Shown here in pieces: positions 43,136-51,228 of a DNA stretch of 64,000 nucleotides. Both the position numbers and the translations under genes were made by a program. Within the stretch, counting starts at the first letter, position 1; every line of letters begins with the position of its first letter. This DNA is from an uncultured bacterium (lineage in GTDB: Bacteria > Cyanobacteriota > Vampirovibrionia > Gastranaerophilales > Gastranaerophilaceae). The DNA lies in contig CAPQCU010000001.1 in the NCBI GenBank assembly GCA_948684385.1, positions 186,001-250,000 of the forward strand, in the 5' to 3' direction. The notes under the pieces were generated by a model, which saw nothing but the letters and a program-made list of their open reading frames with translations, had not been told where the DNA came from and ran no database searches.

Positions 43136-43192
43136 TCGTAGGGTGCATAGGGTTCTTAGCAGGTTGCTTAAGTTGTTAAGAACTCGCCCTAC
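43074..43192 (-). ncRNA. Antisense RNA of module F (candidate type I antitoxin)
   Basis: Minus-strand promoter TTGACA (43222-43227), 17 nt, AATAAT (43199-43204), lying 2 nt beyond the stop of the phosphoesterase gene. The RNA opens with a long hairpin (GTAGGGC...; GTTCTTA with TAAGAAC) and terminates within the peptide gene: CAGTAATAGC (43110-43119) and GCTATTACTG (43087-43096), then TTATTATTTGTTT. The second CATAGG copy is at 43146-43151. Confidence 0.62.
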
Positions 43193-43229
43193 ATTTTTAT
43201 TATTTACTATTTTAATATATTTGTCAATA

Positions 43230-43985
43230 CTAATTAATAACAACAATCTCCGGAACAGCTCCAAACCTGATTGGCAGTATACTTGTACCTAATCCTTTTG
43301 TAATTATCATTCTGTTTTGTGTTTCGTTTATCTCACGCTTCGCCATTTTTGACCCGTATTCTGACGGTACAACAGGAGCTCCGATTATCGGAAAACTTAC
43401 CTGACCGCCATGGGTATGACCCGATAAAATTAAATCAACATCTTCTTTTACATCATAATAAACATCAGGTGAATGCGTAATTAAAATTCTCGGTCTTTGC
43501 GTATTTTCTAAAGCCTTTTCAACATCAGGATAACCGGTTTGCAAATCTTCAACTCCTGCTATACTTAAGCCGTCAATTTTAATATTAGAATTCAAAAGAA
43601 CTGTAAAGCCGGAATTTTTGAGAGTTTCTGCTACTCTTTCTTTATCATACCAGCCGTCATGATTACCCAAAACCGTAACAAAAGAAGCTTCGATTTTACT
43701 CAAAATCGCTGCCTGCTCTTCAATAGAAAGCGTATTTTTTCCGTCGTGTCCTTTTATAAAATCACCGCCTGATAAAACCAAATCAGGTTTTTGTTTGTTT
43801 ATAAGTTTTACAACCCTCTCAAGCCTGCCTTTATCCCATTTAGAGATATGAAAATCGCTTACAAAAACTATTCTTGTGCCTTCTAAAGATTTTACTTTAT
43901 AATGTTTAGTCACAAGCAGGTGCGGTTCAATAAAAAACGACCAGATAAATAAAATTATGATGATTGCAAATAATATTTTTGACAT
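43230..43985 (-). CDS. Membrane-anchored metallophosphoesterase (YkuE-like)
   Basis: About 251 residues from ATG at 43985; upstream in-frame codons cross the ferritin start and are rejected. One N-terminal membrane anchor (ILFAIIIILFIWSFFI) precedes a calcineurin-like domain: VFVSDFHISKWD, LSGGDFIKG, VLGNHDGWYD, LITHSPDVYYD and LSGHTHGGQVSFP. This subfamily includes YkuE and LpxG-like phosphatases acting on membrane-associated phosphate esters. The mRNA is probably leaderless, divergent from ferritin. Confidence 0.85.
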   Translation of the reverse strand: MSKILFAIIIILFIWSFFIEPHLLVTKHYKVKSLEGTRIVFVSDFHISKWDKGRLERVVKLINKQKPDLVLSGGDFIKGHDGKNTLSIEEQAAILSKIEASFVTVLGNHDGWYDKERVAETLKNSGFTVLLNSNIKIDGLSIAGVEDLQTGYPDVEKALENTQRPRILITHSPDVYYDVKEDVDLILSGHTHGGQVSFPIIGAPVVPSEYGSKMAKREINETQNRMIITKGLGTSILPIRFGAVPEIVVIN

Positions 43986-43991
43986 AAAATA

Positions 43992-44000
43992 ATAATAGCA
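43992..44000 (-). promoter_or_regulatory. Extended -10, leaderless phosphoesterase gene
   Basis: Minus-strand TGCTATTAT ends 6 nt before the ATG at 43985. No ribosome-binding site is present. Confidence 0.55.
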
Positions 44001-44021
44001 TGGAAAATGGAGGGCGAAAAA

Positions 44022-44531
44022 ATGATTGAAAAGAAATTGGAAGAAGCATTTAATGACCAAATTAACAAAGAACTTTTTTCTGCGTATCTTTATCACGCAA
44101 TGAAACTTTATTTTGAAGAACTTAACTTACAAGGTTTTGTAAACTGGTTTGATGTTCAGGTTCAGGAAGAAAGAGCACACGCTTATGGAATGATTAACTA
44201 TTTGAACGAACGTGGCGGCAAAGTTGATTTTAGAGCAATCGAAAAACCTGTTGTAGAAGGTTCTACTCCTTTAGAAGTTTTTGAACATGTTTTGAGACAC
44301 GAAGAATTTGTAACTTCAAGAATAAACGCGTTAGCTGATGTTGCGGATGAAGTCCGTGACAGAGCTGCTATTAATTTCTTAAACTGGTACATAAAAGAAC
44401 AGGTTGAAGAAGAAGCAAGCGTTGGCGGAGTTTTAGCAACACTAAGACTTATCGGAGACGACAAAAAAGCGTTGTTAATGCTAGACAAAGACCTTGCAGC
44501 AAGAGTATTTAATCAACCGGTTATAGGATAA
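44022..44531 (+). CDS. Ferritin (non-heme)
   Basis: 169 residues from ATG at 44022, with GGAGGG 7 nt upstream; the in-frame ATG at 44007 precedes that site. A four-helix bundle storing iron as a ferric core in a 24-mer. Ferroxidase-site residues lie in DQINKELFSAYLYHAMKLYFE, QVQEERAHAYGMINYL and EEFVTSRINALADVADE, then WYIKEQVEEEASVGG. No heme-binding Met typical of bacterioferritin is evident. It is a single-gene unit closed by a strong terminator. Confidence 0.93.
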   Translation: MIEKKLEEAFNDQINKELFSAYLYHAMKLYFEELNLQGFVNWFDVQVQEERAHAYGMINYLNERGGKVDFRAIEKPVVEGSTPLEVFEHVLRHEEFVTSRINALADVADEVRDRAAINFLNWYIKEQVEEEASVGGVLATLRLIGDDKKALLMLDKDLAARVFNQPVIG

Positions 44532-44538
44532 AATTTTT

Positions 44539-44573
44539 AACGGTTCTTGTTTAATTGCAAGAACCGTTTTTTA
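44539..44573 (+). terminator. Rho-independent terminator after ferritin
   Basis: AACGGTTCTTG pairs perfectly with CAAGAACCGTT, followed by TTTTTT. Its stem is nearly the same as the module A and E terminators. Confidence 0.88.
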
Positions 44574-44574
44574 A

Positions 44575-45102
44575 TTATTTCTCTTCTAAATATTTATCTT
44601 TTTCAACTTTTAATTCAGTGAGCTTTGTTTCTTTATAATTATTAAAAACATTTTTCAGTGAAGGCTCTTTAAACATTGCATTTAACATTATTATAAAACC
44701 TGCAAATAAACTTAATGTCCCTCCCAAAAAAGCTAAAAAATGACCTCCTCTACCATCTTTTTTTGGGAATGCGCGATTCATTGCAATAACTCCCAAAGTC
44801 ATTACACCAATTCCCGCAAACAATTTTTTTATTAATTTCTCTTTGGCATTAGCAGGTTTGTACTCAGCTTTATCAATAACTTCTTTTGATTTTTCATAAT
44901 AATCAAAAAATGCTCTGTCTCCTTCTGCCCTGTTAGATTTTAGACTATCAAGAGCATTGTCAAGTTTAAGCATTTCCGTTTGAATATATTCCGTTTTTTC
45001 TTCTGAAGAAGAGCACGCGCTCATCGCACCTATACCAATTGAAGCAGCAGCGGCAAGAGGTAAAATTTTTCTTGTCATTTTGTTGATTGGAGCTATTTTC
45101 AT
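44575..45102 (-). CDS. Lipoprotein with two membrane segments, unknown function
   Basis: About 175 residues from ATG at 45102 (AAGGA 8 nt upstream). The N-terminus MKIAPINKMTRK is of a type I associate with Gastranaerophilales proteins. A hydrophobic stretch ends ASIGIGAMSACSSS, a possible lipobox with Cys near residue 30. A charged helical region follows, and then two hydrophobic segments (LFAGIGVMTLGVIAM, FLAFLGGTLSLFAGFIIML). No known domain. Confidence 0.55.
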   Translation of the reverse strand: MKIAPINKMTRKILPLAAAASIGIGAMSACSSSEEKTEYIQTEMLKLDNALDSLKSNRAEGDRAFFDYYEKSKEVIDKAEYKPANAKEKLIKKLFAGIGVMTLGVIAMNRAFPKKDGRGGHFLAFLGGTLSLFAGFIIMLNAMFKEPSLKNVFNNYKETKLTELKVEKDKYLEEK

Positions 45103-45154
45103 ACACATATTCCTTTTTTGAAGAAGGCGGAATAATAATTCCGCCTCATTTATA

Positions 45155-45421
45155 CTATTTTCTCACAATTCTGATTGCGCTATCCGGACAGGTCATTTCA
45201 CACTGACCGCATGCAATACAGATTTCAGGGTCAGGCGCAACAGCAGGAGTCTGGTATAAACCGACTTCTTTTGACCATTGCAGACACTTCTTGCCTGCTT
45301 TATTCATCGGGCATTTTGCAATACAAAGCCCGCAGCCTTTGCAAAGGTCTGTATAAACGTAGTAATCTGCTTTTCCCTTGCCTACACCTTCGATTTTATA
45401 ACCTTTATATTCTTTATCCAT
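45155..45421 (-). CDS. korD: 2-oxoacid:ferredoxin oxidoreductase delta subunit (2x 4Fe-4S)
   Basis: 88 residues from ATG at 45421, overlapping the stop of the gamma gene. Two 4Fe-4S sets are visible: CKGCGLCIAKCPMNKAGKKC and CIACGQCEMTCP. As the ferredoxin-like subunit it passes electrons from the TPP centre to free ferredoxin. It is the last gene of the four-subunit operon. The symbol is by analogy; the exact 2-oxoacid is not certain. Confidence 0.88.
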   Translation of the reverse strand: MDKEYKGYKIEGVGKGKADYYVYTDLCKGCGLCIAKCPMNKAGKKCLQWSKEVGLYQTPAVAPDPEICIACGQCEMTCPDSAIRIVRK

Positions 45422-45983
45422 TATGTACCGCACTTTCTTTTACAAGTCTCATACCCATTTCAAGAGCTTTGTAATTCAACTCTCTAAGCTCCGGTTTTGC
45501 GTCAAATTTCTTACCTAAAGCCATTTCCATTGCGTTTTTAATATCACTAAGCTCAAGAACTTTTGTTGCTTCAAGAAGCGCACCAAGAATAATTATATTG
45601 AAAACTCTTGAACTTAGCTGCTCGTTTGCAATCCTGTTCGCATCAATACCGATAACTCTTTTGCATTCGCACTCAGGTTCGTGGGTACAAACTGAAGTAT
45701 CATAAACAATTGTTGACTCTTTATCAACATACATTTCACATCTGTCAAGCGCTCTGTCTGAAAGCATTATAACAATATCGCCTTTTGAATATCTCGGCTC
45801 ACCGATTTTTTCATCAGCAATCTGACAGAAAGCGATTGAAACCCCGCCTCTCTGCTCAACACCGAAATTCGGAATATATAATACTTCTTTTCCTGCTTCG
45901 TAACCTGCTTCCACAAGAATTTTAGCGATTGATTGAACGCCCTGTCCGCCTTCTCCGGCTAAAACTATTTTTGTTCTAGACAT
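45414..45983 (-). CDS. korC: 2-oxoacid:ferredoxin oxidoreductase gamma subunit
   Basis: 189 residues of the pyruvate/ketoisovalerate oxidoreductase catalytic gamma domain: IVLAGEGGQGVQSIAKILVE at the N-terminus, PNFGVEQRGGVSIAFCQI, DIVIMLSDRALDR, and NIIILGALLEATKVLEL. It binds the CoA-side of the complex and is needed for the oxidative decarboxylation. It lies 1 nt after the beta gene and overlaps the delta gene. Confidence 0.9.
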   Translation of the reverse strand: MSRTKIVLAGEGGQGVQSIAKILVEAGYEAGKEVLYIPNFGVEQRGGVSIAFCQIADEKIGEPRYSKGDIVIMLSDRALDRCEMYVDKESTIVYDTSVCTHEPECECKRVIGIDANRIANEQLSSRVFNIIILGALLEATKVLELSDIKNAMEMALGKKFDAKPELRELNYKALEMGMRLVKESAVHNG

Positions 45984-45984
45984 A

Positions 45985-46737
45985 TTATATTCCCTCCGGT
46001 ACTACAAAATCTTTAACTTCAAAGAAATCTTCCATCTGTTTAAGTCTTCCAAAAGTATCTTCATTATTCGTTCTCCAGTTGAGAGGACAAATTGAAAGAA
46101 CTTCTACAAACGAAAATCCGCCGTTTTCAACGTTCTTCAAAGCTTTTACGAAAGTCTGTTTAAGCTTCATCATATTTGAAACAGAAGAACGGGCAACGAA
46201 AGATTTAGAAGGGTCAGCAATTGCAGCAACCATTTCTGCAGCTTTTGCAGGTTTTCCTGTAACTGAACAATCACGCCCGTAAGGTGTTGTTTCTGTTTTC
46301 TGTCCCGGCATGGTTGTTGGTGACATTTGACCGCCTGTCATACCATAGTTTGTATTGTTAACAACAACAATCATCATTCTTTCGCCGCGTACAGCTGCGT
46401 TAACAAGGTGCTGTGCACCGATTGCAAGACCGCCGCCATCACCCATATAAGCTATTCCGATTGCTTCAGGATTTGCTCTTGTAAACCCGTAAATAACCGG
46501 AGTTGTTCTGCCGTGGTGGGTTTGAACTGTGTCTAAGTCCATGTAATTCCACGCTAAAAGCGAACATCCTATATCACATCCAAAAACAGTTTTCTGTTGG
46601 ATACCAAGCTCATCAATCGCTTTTGCAAGCGCTTTCAATGTAATACCGTGACCGCAGCCCGGGCAAAATTTACTTGCTCCGACTTCTGCATTCTGGGATT
46701 TTGGTAAGTTTGGAGGTAGATTTAATATTTCTGCCAT
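45985..46737 (-). CDS. korB: 2-oxoacid:ferredoxin oxidoreductase beta subunit (TPP-binding)
   Basis: 250 residues. TPP-binding subunit: KFCPGCGHGITLKALAKAI, FGCDIGCSLLAWNYMDLDTVQ, HGRTTPVIYGFTRANPEAIG, and the TPP motif GDGGGLAIGAQHLVNAAVRG ending NNTNYGMTGGQMSPTT. With the alpha subunit it oxidises a 2-oxoacid to the acyl-CoA and CO2 with ferredoxin as acceptor, an anaerobe's replacement for the NAD-dependent dehydrogenase complexes. Confidence 0.93.
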   Translation of the reverse strand: MAEILNLPPNLPKSQNAEVGASKFCPGCGHGITLKALAKAIDELGIQQKTVFGCDIGCSLLAWNYMDLDTVQTHHGRTTPVIYGFTRANPEAIGIAYMGDGGGLAIGAQHLVNAAVRGERMMIVVVNNTNYGMTGGQMSPTTMPGQKTETTPYGRDCSVTGKPAKAAEMVAAIADPSKSFVARSSVSNMMKLKQTFVKALKNVENGGFSFVEVLSICPLNWRTNNEDTFGRLKQMEDFFEVKDFVVPEGI

Positions 46738-47835
46738 TTATATACCCTCCTTTATAATTTCTTCAACTTTATTAACTACATCATCACCTGTAACTCCAAC
46801 ACCCATTTTAAACAATGTTGAGTATGGTGTATTAAGTCCGTAGAGCTTTTCAAGAACCATTTGCGCAAGCTGCCCGTTTGCTGACTCTGTAAACAATAAA
46901 TGTTTTGCTCTTGATACAGCTGCTCTTAAAGGCTTAACAGCCAGAGGTCTGATTGTAATCGGTCTGAACAAACCTGCTTTAATACCTTTTTCTCTTAGCT
47001 CATCAATAGCTGTTCTTGCTGAACGTGCAACGATACCATGAGCAATTACAAGGATTTCAGCATCTTCTGCTCTGTATTCTTCCCATTCTTCAATCTCTTC
47101 TGACATTTTTTCGTAATCAGCATTGTAACCTTCAAGAACTTCCATAAGCTCTTCTTCCATGTTGTAAGTGTTTCTAAGGTGAGCAGATTTTCTGTCAACT
47201 CCGATTTCGCCTTCGCCTAACAGAGCTTTTGTAGTCGGAACCATATCAATTCCGCGTGATTTTGGGTCATAAAGAACAACAGGTTCTCTCATTTTGCCCT
47301 GATAACCGTCAGCAAGCACATAAGTTGGAAATCTGTATTTCCACGCTGTATTAAAAGCTTTAATCATATAGTCATACAAATCCTGATGACCTGCTGTTGA
47401 GTAAACAACTCTGAAACCTTCACCGTTTCCGCCGTAGCAGGTTAATCTTGTTTCCTGCTGAGCGTAAATTACTGTAGCTGTAGAAGGCCCGCCTCTTTGC
47501 ATAACTGCACATACAAAAGGTATTCTCATCATCTCAGCCATAGATTGAGCATCCTGCATAATTACGTTTCCCGGTCCTGCTGTTGCTGTGAAAGCTCTTT
47601 TTCCTGCTAAAATTCCGCCAATCGTTGAAAATCCTGCAGAAATTTCATCTTCTGTCTGCAAAAATCCCGCTTCTGTTTTTGGAAGAAGCTTACACCACGT
47701 ATGCATAATTTCGTTTTGCGGAGTAATCGGATAACCGTACATGAACTCAGCCTCAGCAGAGTTCGCTGCATAAGCAAGTACTTCGTTTCCGGTTAAAAAC
47801 ATCTTTGTGTCTTCTTTAATAAGTTTGTTTACCAT
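46738..47835 (-). CDS. korA: 2-oxoacid:ferredoxin oxidoreductase alpha subunit
   Basis: 365 residues. FLTGNEVLAYAANSAEAEFM, GYPITPQNEIMHTW, TEDEISAGFSTIGGILAGKR and TATAGPGNVIMQDAQSMAEM are the KOR/VOR alpha features. AGGAAGG 9 nt before ATG at 47835 supports the start. First gene of the alpha-beta-gamma-delta operon (47835 to 45155), with gaps of 0-1 nt and one overlap. The closest type is 2-oxoglutarate or branched-chain 2-oxoacid oxidoreductase rather than single-chain pyruvate:ferredoxin oxidoreductase. Confidence 0.92.
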   Translation of the reverse strand: MVNKLIKEDTKMFLTGNEVLAYAANSAEAEFMYGYPITPQNEIMHTWCKLLPKTEAGFLQTEDEISAGFSTIGGILAGKRAFTATAGPGNVIMQDAQSMAEMMRIPFVCAVMQRGGPSTATVIYAQQETRLTCYGGNGEGFRVVYSTAGHQDLYDYMIKAFNTAWKYRFPTYVLADGYQGKMREPVVLYDPKSRGIDMVPTTKALLGEGEIGVDRKSAHLRNTYNMEEELMEVLEGYNADYEKMSEEIEEWEEYRAEDAEILVIAHGIVARSARTAIDELREKGIKAGLFRPITIRPLAVKPLRAAVSRAKHLLFTESANGQLAQMVLEKLYGLNTPYSTLFKMGVGVTGDDVVNKVEEIIKEGI

Positions 47836-47962
47836 ATTAATTAACCTTCCTATTTCTACATATATATATTACTACAATTATCATTTCCGGTCTATAATAG
47901 GGGTAAATATATTGGAATGATTTAGAACTACCGGCTAAAATGATAATAAGGGGATATTGTTT

Positions 47963-49495
47963 ATGTTTATTAGTTTAAGAAATGAATTTTGCAAAAAACT
48001 GGAAAAAGTTTCTATCGATTTAGAAAAAAGCTGCTGGGATTTTTATACAAATTCTACAGAAGAAAATATGCAGAAATATGAAAAAGCACAGGAAAATTAT
48101 TCTAAAGTTTTTCAAAATGAAGATGATTACAAAAAGTTCTTAGAAATCGACAAAGACAAATTATCAAAACACGAACAGAAACAGCTGAAAGACTTACTAA
48201 AAGAATTTGATGAAGAGCTAAACACAGGTGAAGAGCTGAAAGCACTTCGCAAAAAAGAAAACGAGATTGCGCAAAAATTCAATTCATACATCCCGAAAAT
48301 CGATGGTAAAGAAATCACCAAACCGGAAATTTTTAAAATCATCCAAACAGAAACAAACCCTGAAATAAGAAAAAAAGCTTACGAAGCAAAAATCAAAGGC
48401 GCTGATTTAATCGCAGATGATTTAATAGACTTTGTCAAAATGAGAAACGAATACGCTAAAACAAAAGGTTACAACACTTATTTTGATTACAAGCTAAAAG
48501 AAGACTACGACGTAGATGCAGAGTTTTTAAATAAGCTTATAGAAGAAGTTTATTCAAGCTCTTCAGATAAAATAAAAGAAATTTTAGAAAGAAAAGAAAA
48601 CGAGTTAAAAGAATTTTTCGGAGTAGAAAAATTAGAAAATTATCACTACGGACTTTTACTAAAAAATAACCCTGAAAAAGGAGTAAATGAAATCTTATTT
48701 GACCAAGATATTGTGCAAATATCAAAACAAGCATATCTCAACATGGGATATGATATCGAAAAACTTGAAAAAGAAGGTAAGCTTACACTCGATTTATTTG
48801 CAAGAAAAGGCAAAAACACTCACGGTTTCTGTTTCGGAGTCGAAGCCGGAAGAGACTCAAGAATTTTAGCAAATCTTATAAACAATGTTTCAAGTTTAGA
48901 TACACTTAATCACGAGCTCGGTCACTGCGTTTACGATTTAGGAATTTCTACAGAGCTTCCTTTTCTTGACAGGAGAGCGTCCTCTCCGGCAGTTACTGAG
49001 GCGATTGCTATGATGATGGGAGATATTATTAAAACTGAAAATGTTTTAGCTAAAATCGTACCTGATGAGCTCTTAAAAAGGTTTAAAGACAAACACAAAG
49101 AAGATGAAGCAGCTTTTGTTGCAAGAAGTCTTTTGATAATCGATTTTGAGCGTGAACTCTACAACAATCCTGACCAAAATCCGGCAGAGTTGTGGAAAAA
49201 TTTGAGTAAAAAGTACCTGAACAGAGATTGTGAAACAGGAAACGAATGGGCTTCAATCCCGCATTATCTATCTCATCCGGCTTATTATCAGAATTATTTC
49301 AGAGCAAATCTGATGAAAGTTCAGATTTATAATTATCTAGTTTCCGTACTCGGATATCTTACAGAAAACAAAAATACAGCAGAGTTTATGAACAAGAATA
49401 TTTTTGCTTTTGGAGCTTCTATTGAAGAGTATGATTTAATAAAGCAGCTTACAGGTGAAGATTTCTCTGCTTCCTCCTTTTGTAAACTTTTGTAA
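47963..49495 (+). CDS. M2/M3-type zinc metallopeptidase
   Basis: About 510 residues from ATG at 47963 (AAGGGG 9 nt upstream; TTG at 47957 is too close to it). An all-helical gluzincin: the zinc motif is LNHELGHCVYDLG (HExxH), and the third ligand Glu lies in SSPAVTEAIAMMMGDI. The N-terminal 200 residues are charged helices (KALRKKENEIAQKFNSYIPK). No signal peptide, so it should cleave peptides in the cytoplasm, as oligopeptidases do. M2 (ACE-like) and M3 (oligopeptidase F) cannot be separated by eye. Confidence 0.8.
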   Translation: MFISLRNEFCKKLEKVSIDLEKSCWDFYTNSTEENMQKYEKAQENYSKVFQNEDDYKKFLEIDKDKLSKHEQKQLKDLLKEFDEELNTGEELKALRKKENEIAQKFNSYIPKIDGKEITKPEIFKIIQTETNPEIRKKAYEAKIKGADLIADDLIDFVKMRNEYAKTKGYNTYFDYKLKEDYDVDAEFLNKLIEEVYSSSSDKIKEILERKENELKEFFGVEKLENYHYGLLLKNNPEKGVNEILFDQDIVQISKQAYLNMGYDIEKLEKEGKLTLDLFARKGKNTHGFCFGVEAGRDSRILANLINNVSSLDTLNHELGHCVYDLGISTELPFLDRRASSPAVTEAIAMMMGDIIKTENVLAKIVPDELLKRFKDKHKEDEAAFVARSLLIIDFERELYNNPDQNPAELWKNLSKKYLNRDCETGNEWASIPHYLSHPAYYQNYFRANLMKVQIYNYLVSVLGYLTENKNTAEFMNKNIFAFGASIEEYDLIKQLTGEDFSASSFCKLL

Positions 49496-49581
49496 AAAAT
49501 ACTCTTTTAGTAGTATTGAACATGTTATATAATGAGTGTATATAAGTATATTATTATCAATTAACGGGACATGCATAGAAA

Positions 49582-50019
49582 ATGAGTACAGAAAATAATC
49601 TGGCTCCGTACTCGCCGACTACAGTTTACGGACAGCTGACGTCGCCGTTTACGCCTAAAACAGTTACCATAAACGCTCATACTCCTTTTGATAAAGTTGA
49701 TGAAACTAAATCAAAGGTATTTAGTCGTGAAGATTTTACCGGTAAACCTTTAACAAAGATTATTTATTCAGAATTAGCAAATAATTATCTTTTAGAAGTT
49801 GAAAAAGAAGATGATAATATTTTAAATAATTATGATGTTTCAAGTTTTTCAATTTCTGAATTTTCAAACGACAATATTTTAAAAGGAGTTTTAACTGCCG
49901 GTTATTCTCCTAAAGAAGCTGTAACAATTAAAAATGCAAACGAAGCTTATAAGAAAAGTGTAGTTATTACAAATAAAGCTCCCGAAGTTTTGAGTAAATG
50001 TTCTTATAAAGTTTTCTAA
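49582..50019 (+). CDS. Hypothetical protein next to repeat region
   Basis: 145 residues, no recognised domain and no signal peptide. The first 30 residues are Pro/Thr-rich and disordered (NNLAPYSPTTVYGQLTSPF); the rest is mixed (FTGKPLTKIIYSELANNYLL, KEAVTIKNANEAYKKSVVI). A TATAAT at about 49529 lies upstream, next to a TTGAACATG sequence like those in the repeats beyond its stop. The ribosome-binding site is unclear. Orientation and codon use look normal for the window. Confidence 0.5.
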   Translation: MSTENNLAPYSPTTVYGQLTSPFTPKTVTINAHTPFDKVDETKSKVFSREDFTGKPLTKIIYSELANNYLLEVEKEDDNILNNYDVSSFSISEFSNDNILKGVLTAGYSPKEAVTIKNANEAYKKSVVITNKAPEVLSKCSYKVF

Positions 50020-50096
50020 AAGTTTTTTATTTATATTAATTATTATATTATTTATTTATATATAAATAATCTTCTTCATAATAAGCTCTGATTATT

Positions 50097-50306
50097 TGTT
50101 CAAAACTATGTGAAAGTATTATAAATACTGAGTTTTTCATGTTCAAAGATATGTAGAAAGATTGTTCAAAACTTTAAAGTTTTGAACATCTTTGAACATT
50201 TTTTATGTAGAAAAAATTTTAATCATAAAAAAGATGTAGATAAATGTAGAAAACTTCCAAGTTTTGAACATGTTATTTACATCTTTTGAACATAGTTTTG
50301 AACATA
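50097..50306. repeat. Clustered GTTTTGAACAT repeats
   Basis: At least eight copies of GTTTTGAACAT or its complement within 210 bp: 50097-50107, 50139-50150, the two arms of a 26-bp palindrome at 50163-50188, 50188-50199, 50259-50271, 50280-50293 and 50294-50306. ATGTAGA also recurs three or four times. The region lies between the convergent hypothetical gene and the end of the polysaccharide operon and holds no ORF. It could be operator or iteron DNA, or a folded terminator region. Confidence 0.7.
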
Positions 50307-50316
50307 AATATTATTG

Positions 50317-51228
50317 TTATTTGAAAAAATTTTTAAATCTTTTTTTAATATTTTCAATAAAAATTAATTGTTTGATAATTTTATAATTTTTACCTTTAAA
50401 TAAATTATAAATAGCTTCAATATCACAATTATCTTCATACAAATAATGTTTTACCCAAGTTTTGTATTTTTTAGGAATAGTTTTATTTGTCCAATATTTA
50501 TTATAATATTGTGCTACTGCTTTTATTTGTCTTAAATTGTTGGAAGAAATATTATTAGAATGTCTTCTGTAATTTATGCCTGCTTTATGTAAAACTTTAG
50601 GTTTTAATTTTTTATTTTTAATAATATAACGTGCAATTTTTGTTCTTAAAATAATATCATCACAAATACAGCTTTCATCAAATCCTTCAACAGCATCAAC
50701 TATGTTTTTTCTATAAACAGCACCCTGGATATAATAAGAATGTATTCTTTTGAAATCATGTTTTAAGATATCTTTTGCAGAAGGATTTTTTATTTTATCC
50801 AGCTTCATTTTAGGATAATCTTTTATTTCATTATTATTTTCGTCTATTGCTCTAATCTTTGAATCACATACAAAAGCGATATTATCGTTATTATTTAAGA
50901 TATCTATTTTTTCAGGAATAGTATTTTCAATAAAACAATCATCACAAGCAATAAATGTTATGTAATCTCCTGTAGCTTTGCTGATAAGTTTATTAAAATT
51001 AGCTCCGATATTGCCTGAATTTTTCTGAGTAATAATAGTCATAGGATAAGGACTTTGTTTTTCTAATTGTTGAATGATTTCAAAACTATTATCTTTAGAG
51101 CCGTCATCAAGGACAATTATCTCAATGTTATTATAATTTTGGTTCCAAATACTTTTGATACACTCTTCTACAAAAGCAGAATGATTATATGACAAACAAC
51201 AAAAAGATATTTTTTTATCTATGTTCAT
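50317..51228 (-). CDS. Family 2 glycosyltransferase
   Basis: 303 residues. A GT-A fold: KISFCCLSYNHSAFVEECIK, EIIVLDDGSKDNSFEIIQQL, and FIACDDCFIE carrying the metal-binding Asp pair. It should transfer a sugar from a nucleotide donor to the growing surface polysaccharide in the cytoplasm. Last gene of the minus-strand operon; its start overlaps the stop of the DUF1796 gene. Sugar specificity is not predictable. Confidence 0.83.
   Translation of the reverse strand: MNIDKKISFCCLSYNHSAFVEECIKSIWNQNYNNIEIIVLDDGSKDNSFEIIQQLEKQSPYPMTIITQKNSGNIGANFNKLISKATGDYITFIACDDCFIENTIPEKIDILNNNDNIAFVCDSKIRAIDENNNEIKDYPKMKLDKIKNPSAKDILKHDFKRIHSYYIQGAVYRKNIVDAVEGFDESCICDDIILRTKIARYIIKNKKLKPKVLHKAGINYRRHSNNISSNNLRQIKAVAQYYNKYWTNKTIPKKYKTWVKHYLYEDNCDIEAIYNLFKGKNYKIIKQLIFIENIKKRFKNFFK

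Noticed and set aside
50097..50306. CRISPR array
   Set aside because: Repeats are short, in both orientations, irregularly spaced and without unique spacers of constant length; no cas genes.
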